A DNA stretch of 37,820 nt from contig JALFSO010000059.1 in NCBI GenBank assembly GCA_022778785.1, positions 1 to 37,820 of the forward strand, given 5' to 3'. The translations under genes and the position numbers were made by a program. This document shows, piece by piece, positions 20,074 through 28,771 of this stretch. The notes beneath the pieces are model-generated. The model had not been told where the DNA came from and made no database searches. It was given only the letters and a program-made list of their open reading frames with translations. This stretch comes from Dysosmobacter sp. Lineage in GTDB: Bacteria; Bacillota; Clostridia; Oscillospirales; Oscillospiraceae. Numbering within the stretch: the first letter of the stretch is position 1; every line of letters starts with the position of its first letter.

Positions 20074-20368
20074 AAAAAAAGCCTTCGTCTCCTGTAAAGA
20101 GACGAAAGCCTGAACTTCCGCGGTACCACTCTCATTGGCACAAAAAATGCCCGCTTTCGGCATCGGCCCGGCGCACCGGACGAATCCCGCCTCTCTGGTA
20201 ACGGTGAGGAGACCCGTTTTCACCTAAACCGCCACCGACGGTCTCAGCGAAAATACTCGAGGGCCAGTACATCCCACCGCTCTGCACCGCCTCGCAGCGA
20301 CCGGCGGCTCTCTGAAGCGTCCTGATGGGACTTTTTCCCTGTCATCGTATCTGTTCGTTTTGCTGTTG
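20074..20368 (-). promoter_or_regulatory. T-box riboswitch controlling leuA (tRNA-Leu type likely)
   Basis: On the - strand the leader contains the diagnostic T-box sequence AGAGTGGTACCGCGGAAG (around 20133-20116). It is followed by a terminator stem (20109-20099 with 20091-20081) and a TTTTTTT run (20080-20074). Upstream lies a long Stem I-like region with AGAGAG and GCTG elements. Binding of uncharged tRNA stabilises the antiterminator and allows leuA expression. CTC (20261-20259) before GAGTATTTT is a plausible specifier codon for leucine, which fits the downstream gene; the specifier assignment is tentative. Confidence 0.92.
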
Positions 20369-20374
20369 CTAATT

Positions 20375-20403
20375 AAAATACCCGAATTCGACTGGTTTGT
20401 CAA
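20375..20403 (-). promoter_or_regulatory. Promoter of the leu operon
   Basis: On the - strand, a perfect TTGACA (20403-20398) and TATTTT (20380-20375) are separated by 17 bp. Transcription would start near 20368, just ahead of the T-box. Confidence 0.75.
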
Positions 20404-20484
20404 CCCCCCTTTTTCCGGTTTTACGAAATTTTTCCGGGCGGTCCGCCGGACCTGTCCGGTGCGCAGCGGAGCTACGGGAGCAGA

Positions 20485-20517
20485 AAACCGGGGACGCCGC
20501 AGAGGCGTCCCCGGTTT
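20485..20517 (-). terminator. Terminator after the TRAP transporter operon
   Basis: A perfect 14-bp stem (20485-20498 with 20504-20517) has a 5-nt loop and ends in TTTT on the - strand. It lies 26 bp after the permease stop codon and upstream of the leu promoter. Confidence 0.85.
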
Positions 20518-20542
20518 CGGAAGGTCCGGTATGGAAGATCGC

Positions 20543-22513
20543 TTAGGCCTTGGCCTGGGCGGGCTTCTTCCACTTCTTCATGTTGAGGAACAGCATGGCC
20601 ACCGTGATGGCGATACCGGCGATATCGGTGAGGGTGCCGGGAATGAACATCAGCATGCCGGCGGCGATGAAGACGACCCGCTCCAGGATATTCAGCTTCC
20701 ACTTCAGCCAGCCCTGGAAGCCGGAGGACATGACGGCGACGCCGATGAAGGCGCTGATGAAGACGGAGACGATCTCCACCGGGTTGCCCTGCATCATCAT
20801 GGCCGGATTGTAGCAGAAGGCGAAGGGCACGATGAAGCCGGCGAAGCCCAGCTTACACGCCTCCACTGCCGTTGTCATGGGACTGCACTTGGCGATACCG
20901 GCGCCGGCGTAGGCGGCCAGAGCCACGGGCGGGGTGATGGCGGACAGGCAGGCGAAGTAGAACACGAACAGGTGGGCGGTCAGGGCGGACAGGCCCAGCT
21001 TGATCAGAGAGGGCGCCAGAATGGAGGCCGCGATGACGTAGGCCGCCGTGGTGGGCAGGCCCATGCCCAGAATGATGCAGGCCAGGGCGGTGAACACCAG
21101 GGACGGGAACAGCATCTGGTGAGCGGCCTGGATCATCATGTCGCCGAAGATGACGCCGATGCCGGTGAGGGACACCATGCCCACCACGATACCGGCGCAG
21201 GCGCAGCCGATGACGATGGACATGGAGCTGAAGCCGGACTTCACCATGGCGGGCAGGATGCTCTTCAGCGTGAAGCGCTTCTGCTTGTCAAAGAGCATGA
21301 CCACAGGCACCACGCAGGTGGCCCACAGGGCGGAGTACAGGGGGGACAGCTGGATGACCAGCAGGCAGACGATCAGAACGCCCAGGATCAGCAGATAGAT
21401 CCAGCCGCTCTTCAGCACGTCTCTGGTCTTGGGGATGTCCTGCTGATCCATCAGCTTGATGTCGGCCAGCTCGGACTGGGTGATCACGGCGCAGGCGCAG
21501 CCCCAGTAGTACAGCAGGGCCGGGATGACGGCGGCAATGACGATGTTGATGTAGTTCGTATTGGTGAACGCCACCATCAGGAACGCGCCGGAACCCATGA
21601 CCGGGGGCAGGATCTGACCGCCAGTGGAGGCCACGGACTCCACGCCGCCGGCGAAGGCGGGCTTGTAGCCGCGGGACTTCATCAGGGGGATGGTGAAGGT
21701 GCCGGTGCCCACCACGTTGGCCACGGCGGAGCCGTTGATGGAGCCCATCAGGCCGGAGGCCACGACGGCGGCCAGAGCGGGACCGCTCTTCATCTTGCCG
21801 GTCAGGGAGATGGCCAGGTCATTGATGAAGTCGGAGCAGCCGGACGCCTCCAGGAAGGCACCGAACATAACGAACATGAAGATGACCGTGGCGGAGACGC
21901 TCATGGTGGTGCCGAAGATACCGTCCAGGTCGGTAGCCAGGAACTTGCAGATACGCTCCAGAGAGTAGCCGCGGTGAGCGATGGCCATGGGCAGATGGGG
22001 ACCGGCCAGGGCGTAGACCACGAAGATCAGAGCCAGGGCGGGCATGATGTAGCCCAGCACGCGCCGGGCGCACTCCAGAACGATGATGGCCAGGCAGGCA
22101 CCGGCGAAGGTGGCCATCCATGTGGTCTGGCTCAGACGCTCCGTCAGGTGATGGACTTCGTCCTGAGCCATCCACAGGGAGATCCAGGTGATGACTACCA
22201 GAGCGATGTCGATGGTGCGGCAGACGGCGCGGAAGGCCTTGCTGCCGGCGAACTTGTCCTTGAACACATGCTTGTACAGCGGCTGGGTCAGCAGGACCAG
22301 GGTCAGAGCGAAGCCCAGGTGGACGCCGCGCTGGACCACGTAGTCGAACAGGCCGTGGAAGCCGGTGTAGATGTGGAACAGGGTCATGCAGATGGCAACG
22401 ATGGACGCGATCTTGATAAATTTGTCGCCCTTGCTGTCCTCCAGCGTTTTGCTGGCGGCAAGCTCACTGTCCAGCGAGCTAACGTCTATTTCTTTATATT
22501 CTTTATCAGCCAT
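20543..22513 (-). CDS. TRAP transporter fused permease (TAXI type, 4TM plus 12TM)
   Basis: A 656-residue integral membrane protein. A short cytoplasmic N-terminus precedes a four-helix DctQ-like part and a large DctM-like part with many Gly-rich membrane helices (e.g. GLMGSINGSAVANVVGTG, GMGLPTTAAYVIA, HLFVFYFACLSAITPPVALAAY). Fusion of the two membrane subunits is usual in TAXI-type TRAP systems, which import organic acids such as glutamate-like or dicarboxylic substrates with Na+ or H+. The ATG at 22513 has AAAGGA upstream. It lies downstream of the binding-protein gene with a hairpin between. The substrate is unknown. Confidence 0.93.
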   Translation of the reverse strand: MADKEYKEIDVSSLDSELAASKTLEDSKGDKFIKIASIVAICMTLFHIYTGFHGLFDYVVQRGVHLGFALTLVLLTQPLYKHVFKDKFAGSKAFRAVCRTIDIALVVITWISLWMAQDEVHHLTERLSQTTWMATFAGACLAIIVLECARRVLGYIMPALALIFVVYALAGPHLPMAIAHRGYSLERICKFLATDLDGIFGTTMSVSATVIFMFVMFGAFLEASGCSDFINDLAISLTGKMKSGPALAAVVASGLMGSINGSAVANVVGTGTFTIPLMKSRGYKPAFAGGVESVASTGGQILPPVMGSGAFLMVAFTNTNYINIVIAAVIPALLYYWGCACAVITQSELADIKLMDQQDIPKTRDVLKSGWIYLLILGVLIVCLLVIQLSPLYSALWATCVVPVVMLFDKQKRFTLKSILPAMVKSGFSSMSIVIGCACAGIVVGMVSLTGIGVIFGDMMIQAAHQMLFPSLVFTALACIILGMGLPTTAAYVIAASILAPSLIKLGLSALTAHLFVFYFACLSAITPPVALAAYAGAGIAKCSPMTTAVEACKLGFAGFIVPFAFCYNPAMMMQGNPVEIVSVFISAFIGVAVMSSGFQGWLKWKLNILERVVFIAAGMLMFIPGTLTDIAGIAITVAMLFLNMKKWKKPAQAKA

Positions 22514-22568
22514 ATGAGAGTCCTTTCTGATTGGATTCACATTCTTGAATAGGTCGGTGAAAAGTCAC

Positions 22569-22600
22569 GGCCGGAACTGAGAAAGTCCCAGCTCCGGCCG
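22569..22600 (-). other. Intercistronic hairpin between TAXI binding protein and permease
   Basis: An 8-bp stem CGGCCGGA/TCCGGCCG (22569-22576 with 22593-22600), extended by inner pairs, is followed by only TTTT on the - strand a few bases later. It may reduce readthrough or protect the upstream message so that the binding protein is made in excess over the permease, a common pattern for transporters. Confidence 0.55.
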
Positions 22601-22652
22601 TTGACGCTTTACGCAGGGATAGGAAAAGCTGACTTGCCGATTATTTCCGAGA

Positions 22653-23693
22653 TCAGATCAGACCCAGCTCGCTGTAATAGCGGGTAGCACCGTCGTGCAG
22701 GGGGATGGGCATATCCGTGCACAGGAAGGAGGGATCGGTCATGTCGCTGAGCAGCGCGTTGCCGGCGGCCAGGTCGGCGCTGTTCTCGTTCATGGTCTTG
22801 CACAGGTCATAGACCAGGTCCTCGTTCATATCGGCGCTGACGATGATCAGGCACTTCACGCCGAAGGTATCGGTGTCATAGTCCTGACCGGTGTAGGTGC
22901 CGGCGGGGATCTTCGCCTGGATGTAAGCGGCGTTGCCGGCCAGGATGCCGTCGATCTCTTCCTGGGTGTAGTTCAGAACGACGATGTCCTTGGTGGCGGC
23001 GAGGTTCAGCTGGCCGCCGATGGGCAGACCGGCGAAGCCGAAGGCCGCGTCGATGATGCCGTCGCCCACGGAGTCAGCGCCGTCGCCCAGGCCCAGGTTC
23101 TCCAGGCTGGTGTTGTTGGCGTCGATGTCCATGACGGCGAAAGCGTCCAGGCAGGAGTTCTCAGTGGCGGAGGCAGCGGGGCCGACAGCCACGCGCTTGC
23201 CCTTCAGATCGTGGACATACTCCAGACCGGAACTCTTCAGCGCCACGCCGCTGGAGACGGAGGTGTAAACAGCGCCGATGACGCGGACATTGTCCAGAGC
23301 CTCGGTGAACTTGCCCTGGCCGGAGTAGCCCTTCAGAACAACGTCGGCGGTGGCGACGGCCACGTCAACTTCGCCGGAGGCCACGTCCTGCACGTTCTGG
23401 AAGGAACCGGTGGAGGTCTGGGTGTTGCACTTCACACGGTCCAGCTGGTTGGTCCAGACCTGGGACAGAGCAGCGCCGGCGGGATACAGGGAGCCGCCGG
23501 TATCACCGGTGCCGAAAGTCAGGATGGAGTTGCCGTAGGAGGGCTCGGAGGTGGCGGTGCTGGCGGCGGCGCTGCTGCCGCCGGAGGGGGCGGCGCTGCC
23601 GCCGTTGCTGCCGCTGGAGGAACTGCTTCCGCAGCCGGCCAGGAGGGATGCGGTCATCAGAGCGGCCATCAGAATGGAAAGTACTTTCTTCAT
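22653..23693 (-). CDS. TAXI-family TRAP transporter substrate-binding lipoprotein
   Basis: A 346-residue exported protein. The N-terminus MKKVLSILMAALMTASLLAGC is a lipoprotein signal with Cys21 as lipid anchor, followed by a Ser/Gly/Ala-rich linker to about residue 48. The mature part begins LTFGTGDTGGSLYPAGAALS, the hallmark of the TAXI (TRAP-associated extracytoplasmic immunogenic) binding proteins, and continues with VDVAVATADVVLKGYSG. It delivers its ligand to the fused permease encoded next. Members characterised elsewhere bind glutamate or small organic acids; the ligand here cannot be told. GGAG precedes the start. Confidence 0.94.
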   Translation of the reverse strand: MKKVLSILMAALMTASLLAGCGSSSSSGSNGGSAAPSGGSSAAASTATSEPSYGNSILTFGTGDTGGSLYPAGAALSQVWTNQLDRVKCNTQTSTGSFQNVQDVASGEVDVAVATADVVLKGYSGQGKFTEALDNVRVIGAVYTSVSSGVALKSSGLEYVHDLKGKRVAVGPAASATENSCLDAFAVMDIDANNTSLENLGLGDGADSVGDGIIDAAFGFAGLPIGGQLNLAATKDIVVLNYTQEEIDGILAGNAAYIQAKIPAGTYTGQDYDTDTFGVKCLIIVSADMNEDLVYDLCKTMNENSADLAAGNALLSDMTDPSFLCTDMPIPLHDGATRYYSELGLI

Positions 23694-23771
23694 TGCTTTT
23701 CTCCTCTTCCTTTGTTTGATTTGCAGCCGCATTGCAGCTGCTGTCAAAGTGGACCACAGGAATACTGCCCT

Positions 23772-23820
23772 AAAAAAACGGACAAGGGGATGGTTATCCC
23801 ATTGGATATCCACCCCCTTG
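23772..23820 (-). terminator. Terminator-like hairpin in the TAXI leader
   Basis: A 17-position stem with 15 pairs (23783-23799 with 23804-23820, loop CATT) is followed on the - strand by TTTTTTT (23778-23772). It lies upstream of the binding-protein gene. It also begins only a few bases after the best promoter candidate (23834-23862), so it may act as an attenuator, or it may simply end the upstream desulfidase transcript. Confidence 0.7.
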
Positions 23821-23833
23821 TGGTTCCTTCTAA

Positions 23834-23862
23834 AATATACTACACTCCCGCCAGTTTCGCAA
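23834..23862 (-). promoter_or_regulatory. Candidate promoter upstream of the TAXI operon
   Basis: On the - strand, TTGCGA (23862-23857) and TATATT (23839-23834) are 17 bp apart. An alternative is TTGACA (near 23755) with only a poor -10, which would start after the terminator-like hairpin. The remaining DNA up to 24020 is AT-rich and shows no gene. Confidence 0.5.
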
Positions 23863-24020
23863 TCACAATTTTTTCGCACGTCGGATTTTTGTGGAGGATG
23901 ACAGATGTCGGATAAATATTTGTTGCTTTTGCAATATTCACAAAGGACCACTATTATGCAATATGACAACAAGAAGCGTTGTATGATGACGTGATTGCTT
24001 TCCGAAAGAAGCCGTATCCC

Positions 24021-25298
24021 TCAGCATCTGGTCATGATGGAGAGGATGGTCTTGTCCGTCTCGTACATACCCTCTTTGCCCAGCACCGCCACGTTCCGGA
24101 TGGTATTTTCCACGCCCTTGGTGACGATGCCGTCGCCGGAATAGAACTGCTGGCCGTTCTGGAACATCTCGTATCCGAAGATGCCCGCGTCCACCGCCAC
24201 GGAGATCTTTGCCGCGCAGCTGGCCTTGGCTCCGTCGCAGATGATGCCGGAGGAGATGGCCAGGGCGTTGACGATGGTGTGGGAGACGGACCGCAGATCG
24301 CCGCCCTGGAGGTAACAGATGGCCGCACCGGCGCTGACGCCGGCGCTGATGGCGCCGCAGTAAGCGGAGAGCCGTCCGATGCCGCTCTTCAGATGCACGG
24401 CGGTCAGGTTGGAGATGGCCAGCGCCCGGTAGAGCTGCTCCTCCGTGGCGCCCAGCTCCTGCGCGTATTCCAGCACGGGGAGGCTGACCGTGATGCCCTG
24501 ATTGCCGCTGCCGGAGTTAATGACCACCGGCAGCTCACAGCCGTTCATGCGGGCGTCGGAACCGGCGGCGGCCTTGGCTCTGGCTCTGGTCCGCACGTTG
24601 TCCGGCTGGGTCTTCAGGATCGTCCGGCCCACATTGGCGCCGTAGTCGCCCCGCAGTCCCTCCTGGGAGATGGCGCTGTTGCACCGCAGCTGCCGGTCGA
24701 ACAGCTCCCGCACATCCTCGATGTCCAGGGACTGGGCGAAGTCGTAGATCTGCTCCACTGTCAGCAGGTCATAGTCCACGCCGGCCTCCTGGGCGGGATC
24801 CTCCGGCTTCGCCCGGAACAGAACTTCTCCGTTCTTTTCGATCAGGGCGATACCCGTGTGGTGATTGATAATCCGTACCTTTGCCCAGTCGCCGCCCTTG
24901 GAGACCCGGACGCCGATGTCCAGCAAGAGGTCGGAATCCGCCTGCTTCATGGTGATCTCCGCCTGCTGCATGTAGTCCTTCAGCTGCCGGATCTGCTCCG
25001 GCGTCACCTGGGAGACCACTTCCAGCTCCTTGTCCGCGTCGCCCGCGACGATGCCGATGGCCGCCGCCGCGGCCATGCCCCGCATCCCGCCGGTGTTGGG
25101 GACCACCACACTCTTCACATTCTTGATGATATTTCCGCTGACCTCCAGCTCCACGCGGTCAGGAAGGCAGCCCAGGGTCTCTCTGGCCTTCGCCGCGCAG
25201 TAAGCCACGGCGATGGGCTCCGTGCAGCCCATGGCAGGGACCAGTTCCTTGTTCAGGATCTCCAGGTATGCCTTGTATATCTCAGAATTCCGTTCCAT
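24021..25298 (-). CDS. CyuA/UPF0597-family L-cysteine desulfidase or serine dehydratase-like protein
   Basis: A 425-residue soluble protein of the UPF0597/CyuA family, related to the alpha subunit of iron-sulfur L-serine dehydratase. Landmarks are PAMGCTEPIAVAY (Cys25), VVVPNTGGMRGMAAAAA, the SGSGNQGITVSLPVL loop, and cysteines in YCGAIS and IICDGAKASCAAK that fit cluster ligation. Characterised members are 4Fe-4S enzymes that release sulfide, ammonia and pyruvate from L-cysteine. It lies downstream of a D-2-hydroxyacid dehydrogenase gene and has its own promoter. Substrate (cysteine, serine or another) is uncertain, so no symbol is given. Confidence 0.85.
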   Translation of the reverse strand: MERNSEIYKAYLEILNKELVPAMGCTEPIAVAYCAAKARETLGCLPDRVELEVSGNIIKNVKSVVVPNTGGMRGMAAAAAIGIVAGDADKELEVVSQVTPEQIRQLKDYMQQAEITMKQADSDLLLDIGVRVSKGGDWAKVRIINHHTGIALIEKNGEVLFRAKPEDPAQEAGVDYDLLTVEQIYDFAQSLDIEDVRELFDRQLRCNSAISQEGLRGDYGANVGRTILKTQPDNVRTRARAKAAAGSDARMNGCELPVVINSGSGNQGITVSLPVLEYAQELGATEEQLYRALAISNLTAVHLKSGIGRLSAYCGAISAGVSAGAAICYLQGGDLRSVSHTIVNALAISSGIICDGAKASCAAKISVAVDAGIFGYEMFQNGQQFYSGDGIVTKGVENTIRNVAVLGKEGMYETDKTILSIMTRC

Positions 25299-25399
25299 AT
25301 CCGGTCATCTTCTCCTTTCGTATTTCCGGGTCCGGGAGCCGGCCACTCCTTTCACCGCCCGTTTCGCCTCCCCGCCCGGCGGGGAAGCGCCATAACGCT

Positions 25400-25428
25400 A
25401 TTATATATGATAACGTTTCCGGTGAAAA
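25400..25428 (-). promoter_or_regulatory. Promoter of the CyuA-like gene
   Basis: On the - strand, TTTTCA (25428-25423) and a perfect TATAAT (25405-25400) are 17 bp apart, about 100 bp before the start codon. Confidence 0.6.
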
Positions 25429-25482
25429 CCTCTTTTTTGACAGATCCTGCCGGAAAAATCAGCCTCCGATTTCCGGAAAGAC

Positions 25483-25512
25483 GGCGGCCCCCGGCTCATG
25501 CCGGGGGCCGCC
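25483..25512 (-). terminator. Hairpin terminator after the hydroxyacid dehydrogenase gene
   Basis: A perfect 13-bp GC-rich stem (25483-25495 with 25500-25512, loop TCAT) lies 26 bp after the dehydrogenase stop codon. The following - strand bases are only GTCTTT, so termination may be partial. Confidence 0.7.
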
Positions 25513-25538
25513 TGCAGTCAAAGAGAGGGGGAGTCGGA

Positions 25539-26486
25539 TCAGCCCAGGTTCAGAGCTTCCTTGACCTTGCCGATGATGTGCTGGCCGATGTCACGGGAAG
25601 CGTCCACGGTCTGGGCGCCGATGTGGGGAGAGACGATGAAGTTGTCGCAGTCGAACAGGGGAGAGTAGAACCGGGAGTCCTCAGTCAGGCCGTCGCCGGC
25701 CACCTCGTTCTCCAGAACGTCGGTGGCGTAGCCGCCCAGCTTGCCGGCCTTCAGGGCCTCGTACATGTCTTTCTCGTTGACGATGCCGCCGCGGGCCATG
25801 TTCAGGACCACCGCGTCGCTCTTCATCTTGGAGATGGACTCGGCGTTGAACAGGTTGCGGGTCTCGTCGTTCAGGGGCATGTGGATGGTGACAAAGTCGG
25901 AGACCTCGCACACCTCGGCGATGCTCATGGAAGTGGCCTCGTTCTTGGTGAAGATCTCGGCGGGCAGATAGGGATCGTACGCCACGACCTTCATGCCGAA
26001 GACGCGGGCAATCTCGCCCACGCGCTGGCCGATGCGGCCGAAGCCCAGGACGCCCAGGGTCTTGCCGCGCAGCTCGCGGCCCACGAAGGCGTACTTATCC
26101 CACTTCTGGTTCACGGTGACGTCGCGGTGAGCGGGGATGGTGTGGCGGGACAGCTCCAGCATCTTGCAGATGGTCAGCTCGGCCACAGCGTTGCCGTTCA
26201 GGCCGGGGGCGTTGAACACCTTGACGCCCTTCTCCTCGGCGTACTTGGTGTCGATGTGGTTCAGACCCACGGAGCAGACGCCGATGACCTTCAGATTCGC
26301 GGCGGCGTCCAGGACCTCCTTGTCGATCATGGGATCGACGCGCATGATCAGCACGTCCACGTCGGGGATCATGGCTTTCAGTTCATCCTTGGCGGGGGGC
26401 AGCTTCTCGCTGACAGTGACTTCCATGTACTTGCCCAGTTCCTCAGCAATGGCGCTGTGGACGGCATCAATGATCAGACATTTCAT
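25539..26486 (-). CDS. D-isomer-specific 2-hydroxyacid dehydrogenase (SerA-like)
   Basis: A 315-residue NAD-dependent dehydrogenase. It has a Rossmann motif GVLGFGRIGQRVGE, the catalytic Arg region (ICSVGLNHID and NMARGGIVNE) and the catalytic His in VSPHIGAQT. The length and lack of an ACT domain match the short SerA-like/2-hydroxyacid dehydrogenases, so it may use 3-phosphoglycerate or another 2-hydroxy/2-oxo acid. The ATG at 26486 is preferred because homology begins MKCLIIDAV, with GGAAGG upstream. It is divergent from a LysR regulator gene across a 209-bp gap, which makes it a likely target of that regulator. Confidence 0.88.
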   Translation of the reverse strand: MKCLIIDAVHSAIAEELGKYMEVTVSEKLPPAKDELKAMIPDVDVLIMRVDPMIDKEVLDAAANLKVIGVCSVGLNHIDTKYAEEKGVKVFNAPGLNGNAVAELTICKMLELSRHTIPAHRDVTVNQKWDKYAFVGRELRGKTLGVLGFGRIGQRVGEIARVFGMKVVAYDPYLPAEIFTKNEATSMSIAEVCEVSDFVTIHMPLNDETRNLFNAESISKMKSDAVVLNMARGGIVNEKDMYEALKAGKLGGYATDVLENEVAGDGLTEDSRFYSPLFDCDNFIVSPHIGAQTVDASRDIGQHIIGKVKEALNLG

Positions 26487-26571
26487 GGGACAAACATCCT
26501 TCCTTATCAAAATATAAGTTCTACTGCGGCGCGCCGAGGTCGGCCTCCTCTGACACACCTTTTATGCTCCT

Positions 26572-26647
26572 ATTATGACACAAATTTTTCCTGCCGGATA
26601 ACACATTTTTTGTGAGGGTTGCCACAATCATTTGACTGTGGTACAAT
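26572..26647. promoter_or_regulatory. Divergent promoter region between dehydrogenase and lysR genes
   Basis: On the + strand, TTGCCA (26619-26624) and TACAAT (26642-26647) are 17 bp apart and would drive the LysR gene. On the - strand, CATAAT (26577-26572) is the best -10 for the dehydrogenase gene, with a poor -35. A CCACA-N10-TGTGG dyad overlaps the + promoter from 26622 and is a candidate regulator site. Confidence 0.55.
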
Positions 26648-26695
26648 TAAAATACATGGATGTCAGGCAATGTATGACACACTGGGGGGAGCACT

Positions 26696-27664
26696 TTGAA
26701 TTTTTTACACTTGAAGTATTTCCTGATGGTGGCGGAGGAACTGAACATCACCCGTGCGGCGGAGCGGCTGTACATCTCCCAGCAATCCCTGTCCAACCAC
26801 ATCAGCAATCTGGAGCGGGAGCTGAATGTGAAGCTGTTCACCCGGTCGCCCAAGCTGTCGCTGACCTACGCGGGGGACCAGCTGGTCCAGACCGCCACAC
26901 AGATCCTGGATCTCCACAGCCAGTTTCTCAACAAAGTGGGCGACATCAACCGCCACTATCTCGGCGTGCTGCGGGTGGGGATCTCCCACACCTGCGGACT
27001 GGCCCTGCTGCCTGAGATCCTGCCCAGGTTCCAGGAGGAGTTCCCCATGGTGGAATTCTCCCTGTTCGAGGGCAATTCCGCTCAGCTGGAGGATGAACTG
27101 TCCCATGGGCGGCTGGACCTGATCATCTGCTTTCAGCCCATCATGCTGGAGGACGTCCGGACTGTTCCCCTGACGGAGCAGCGGCTGATGATGGTGGTCC
27201 CCCGGAACTTCACCGACCAGCACTTCGGGGAGCGGGCGGAGGCCGTCCGCGCCCAGTTCGCCCAGGGAGCCGACATCGACGAGTTCCAGCAGATGCCCTT
27301 TGTGCTCATCAAGCGGGGCAACCGCACCCGTAGCATCGTGGACCAGTATTTCAGCCGCTACTACTTCAAGCCCAAGCTGATCCTGGAGACGGAAAACACC
27401 GTTACCACCCTGGCCATGGCCTCAGCGGGTGTGGGGATCACCATCTGCCCGGAGCTGTTCCTCCGGGCCATTCCCACGGCCTCGGCGGCCACCAAGGGCG
27501 TGGACCTGTTTCCCCTCACCGATCCCTCCACCTTCAGCCAGCTGGTGGCGGGATACCGGGCGGACCGGTATCTCTCCCACTTCGGAGAGCGGTTCATCGT
27601 CATGGCCCGGGAGGCCCTGCAAAATGCCTGCGGCGCGGAGGGATCTGTCCCCGGGCCGGTCTGA
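26696..27664 (+). CDS. LysR-family transcriptional regulator
   Basis: A 322-residue regulator with a winged helix-turn-helix at residues 1-62 (FLMVAEELNITRAAERLYIS, then SLSNHISNLERELNVKLF) and a LysR substrate-binding domain after about residue 90 (LRVGISHTCGLALLPEILPRF). The start is TTG at 26696, chosen because GGGGGGAG lies 5 nt upstream and the family's conserved N-terminus begins there. LysR proteins usually bind the shared intergenic region and control the divergent gene, here the 2-hydroxyacid dehydrogenase, and often the gene downstream, here an AEC carrier. The inducer is unknown. Confidence 0.93.
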   Translation: MNFLHLKYFLMVAEELNITRAAERLYISQQSLSNHISNLERELNVKLFTRSPKLSLTYAGDQLVQTATQILDLHSQFLNKVGDINRHYLGVLRVGISHTCGLALLPEILPRFQEEFPMVEFSLFEGNSAQLEDELSHGRLDLIICFQPIMLEDVRTVPLTEQRLMMVVPRNFTDQHFGERAEAVRAQFAQGADIDEFQQMPFVLIKRGNRTRSIVDQYFSRYYFKPKLILETENTVTTLAMASAGVGITICPELFLRAIPTASAATKGVDLFPLTDPSTFSQLVAGYRADRYLSHFGERFIVMAREALQNACGAEGSVPGPV

Positions 27665-27737
27665 CACGGCGGAGAGACCGGCCCGTCTCTTTGATCTATT
27701 CTTCTGATCCAAACGAAACTTACCAGGAGGAAATCCT

Positions 27738-28673
27738 ATGGAAACCTTTTTACATGCCGTCTCCTCCGTCACGCTCATTCTGCTGCTGACGATGGTGGGC
27801 TATATCTGCGGCGCCAGACACTGGATGGGCGCTGAGACGAAGGCGTTTATCAGCAAATTCCTGCTGACCATCGCCGTTCCGTTCATGTGTATCTACAGCC
27901 TGCAGGTCAACCTGTCGCAGGATCTCCTGGCCCAGTCCGGCGGCATGCTCCTGAATACGTTTCTCTGCTGTGTTCTGAATTTTGTGCTGGCTTTTCTGAT
28001 CGGACGGCTGCTGAAGATCCCGCACCGCAGTCTTGGCGTTTTTATGGTGATGTGCGCCCTCTCCAACTGCGTGTTCATCGGCCTCGCCATGTGCACCGAG
28101 CTGTTCGGCGAAGTTGCCCGGCCCTATGTGATGATCTATTACTGTGTCAGCACGTCCTTCACGCAGGTGGTGGGCATGGCATTGATCCGCTGGTCGGGAA
28201 CCAATGAAAGCGGCCTCTCCTGGAGCTCCTTTGTGCGGCTCCTGAAAATGCCCACCATCTGGGCCGTCGTCATCGGTTTTCTGCTGATGCTGGCCGACGT
28301 GCAGCTGCCGTCCCTTGTCCTGACCTTTGCCCGGTACATGAATAACCTGGTGACGCCCCTGGCTCTGCTGCTGACAGGCTATATCATTCACGAGATCGGG
28401 CTTAAAAGCCTGAGGATCGATGTCCCCATGGCAGTCGTGCTGCTGTTCCGCTTCCTCTTTGCGCCTGCCCTCTGCTTCCTGCTCTGCGCACTGTTCGGCA
28501 TTACCGGTCTGGCCCGCAGCGTCTTCATCGTGGAGGCCGCCATGCCGGTGGTCACACAGACGGTGGTGGCCTCCGCGGAATACGGCGCGGACGAGCAATT
28601 CGCCGCCCAGGGAGCCGCCATCTCAACGCTGGCCTGCTTTATCGTGACGCCGGTGCTGATGCTGATCCTCTGA
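27738..28673 (+). CDS. AEC-family transporter, copy 2
   Basis: A 311-residue hydrophobic protein with about ten predicted membrane helices of the AEC (auxin efflux carrier-like) family. It starts METFLHAVSSVTLILLLTMV and has the second-half signature VEAAMPVVTQTVVASAEYGAD. AGGAGG lies upstream of the ATG. It follows the LysR gene on the same strand by 73 bp and is probably co-regulated with it, consistent with transport of the organic acid that the regulator senses. It is only distantly similar to the AEC protein at 5374-6288. Confidence 0.88.
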   Translation: METFLHAVSSVTLILLLTMVGYICGARHWMGAETKAFISKFLLTIAVPFMCIYSLQVNLSQDLLAQSGGMLLNTFLCCVLNFVLAFLIGRLLKIPHRSLGVFMVMCALSNCVFIGLAMCTELFGEVARPYVMIYYCVSTSFTQVVGMALIRWSGTNESGLSWSSFVRLLKMPTIWAVVIGFLLMLADVQLPSLVLTFARYMNNLVTPLALLLTGYIIHEIGLKSLRIDVPMAVVLLFRFLFAPALCFLLCALFGITGLARSVFIVEAAMPVVTQTVVASAEYGADEQFAAQGAAISTLACFIVTPVLMLIL

Positions 28674-28688
28674 TGTGCAAAGATGTAT

Positions 28689-28735
28689 AAAAGACCTCCT
28701 GCTGCAGGGAAAACCCACAGCAGGAGGTCTTTTTG
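28689..28735. terminator. Bidirectional terminator between AEC and MATE genes
   Basis: A perfect 16-bp stem (28689-28704 with 28718-28733), A-rich on the left and ending in TTTTT on the right. It serves the two convergent genes whose stop codons lie 16 bp and 37 bp away. Confidence 0.88.
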
Positions 28736-28771
28736 TATCGCTGTCCGTTTCACCGGACATGGCCCGCACAC

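Noticed and set aside
20360-26615. Long + strand frames opposite the TRAP, CyuA-like and dehydrogenase genes
   Set aside because: They are antisense mirror frames with His/Gly/Asp-rich repetitive composition and no ribosome sites.
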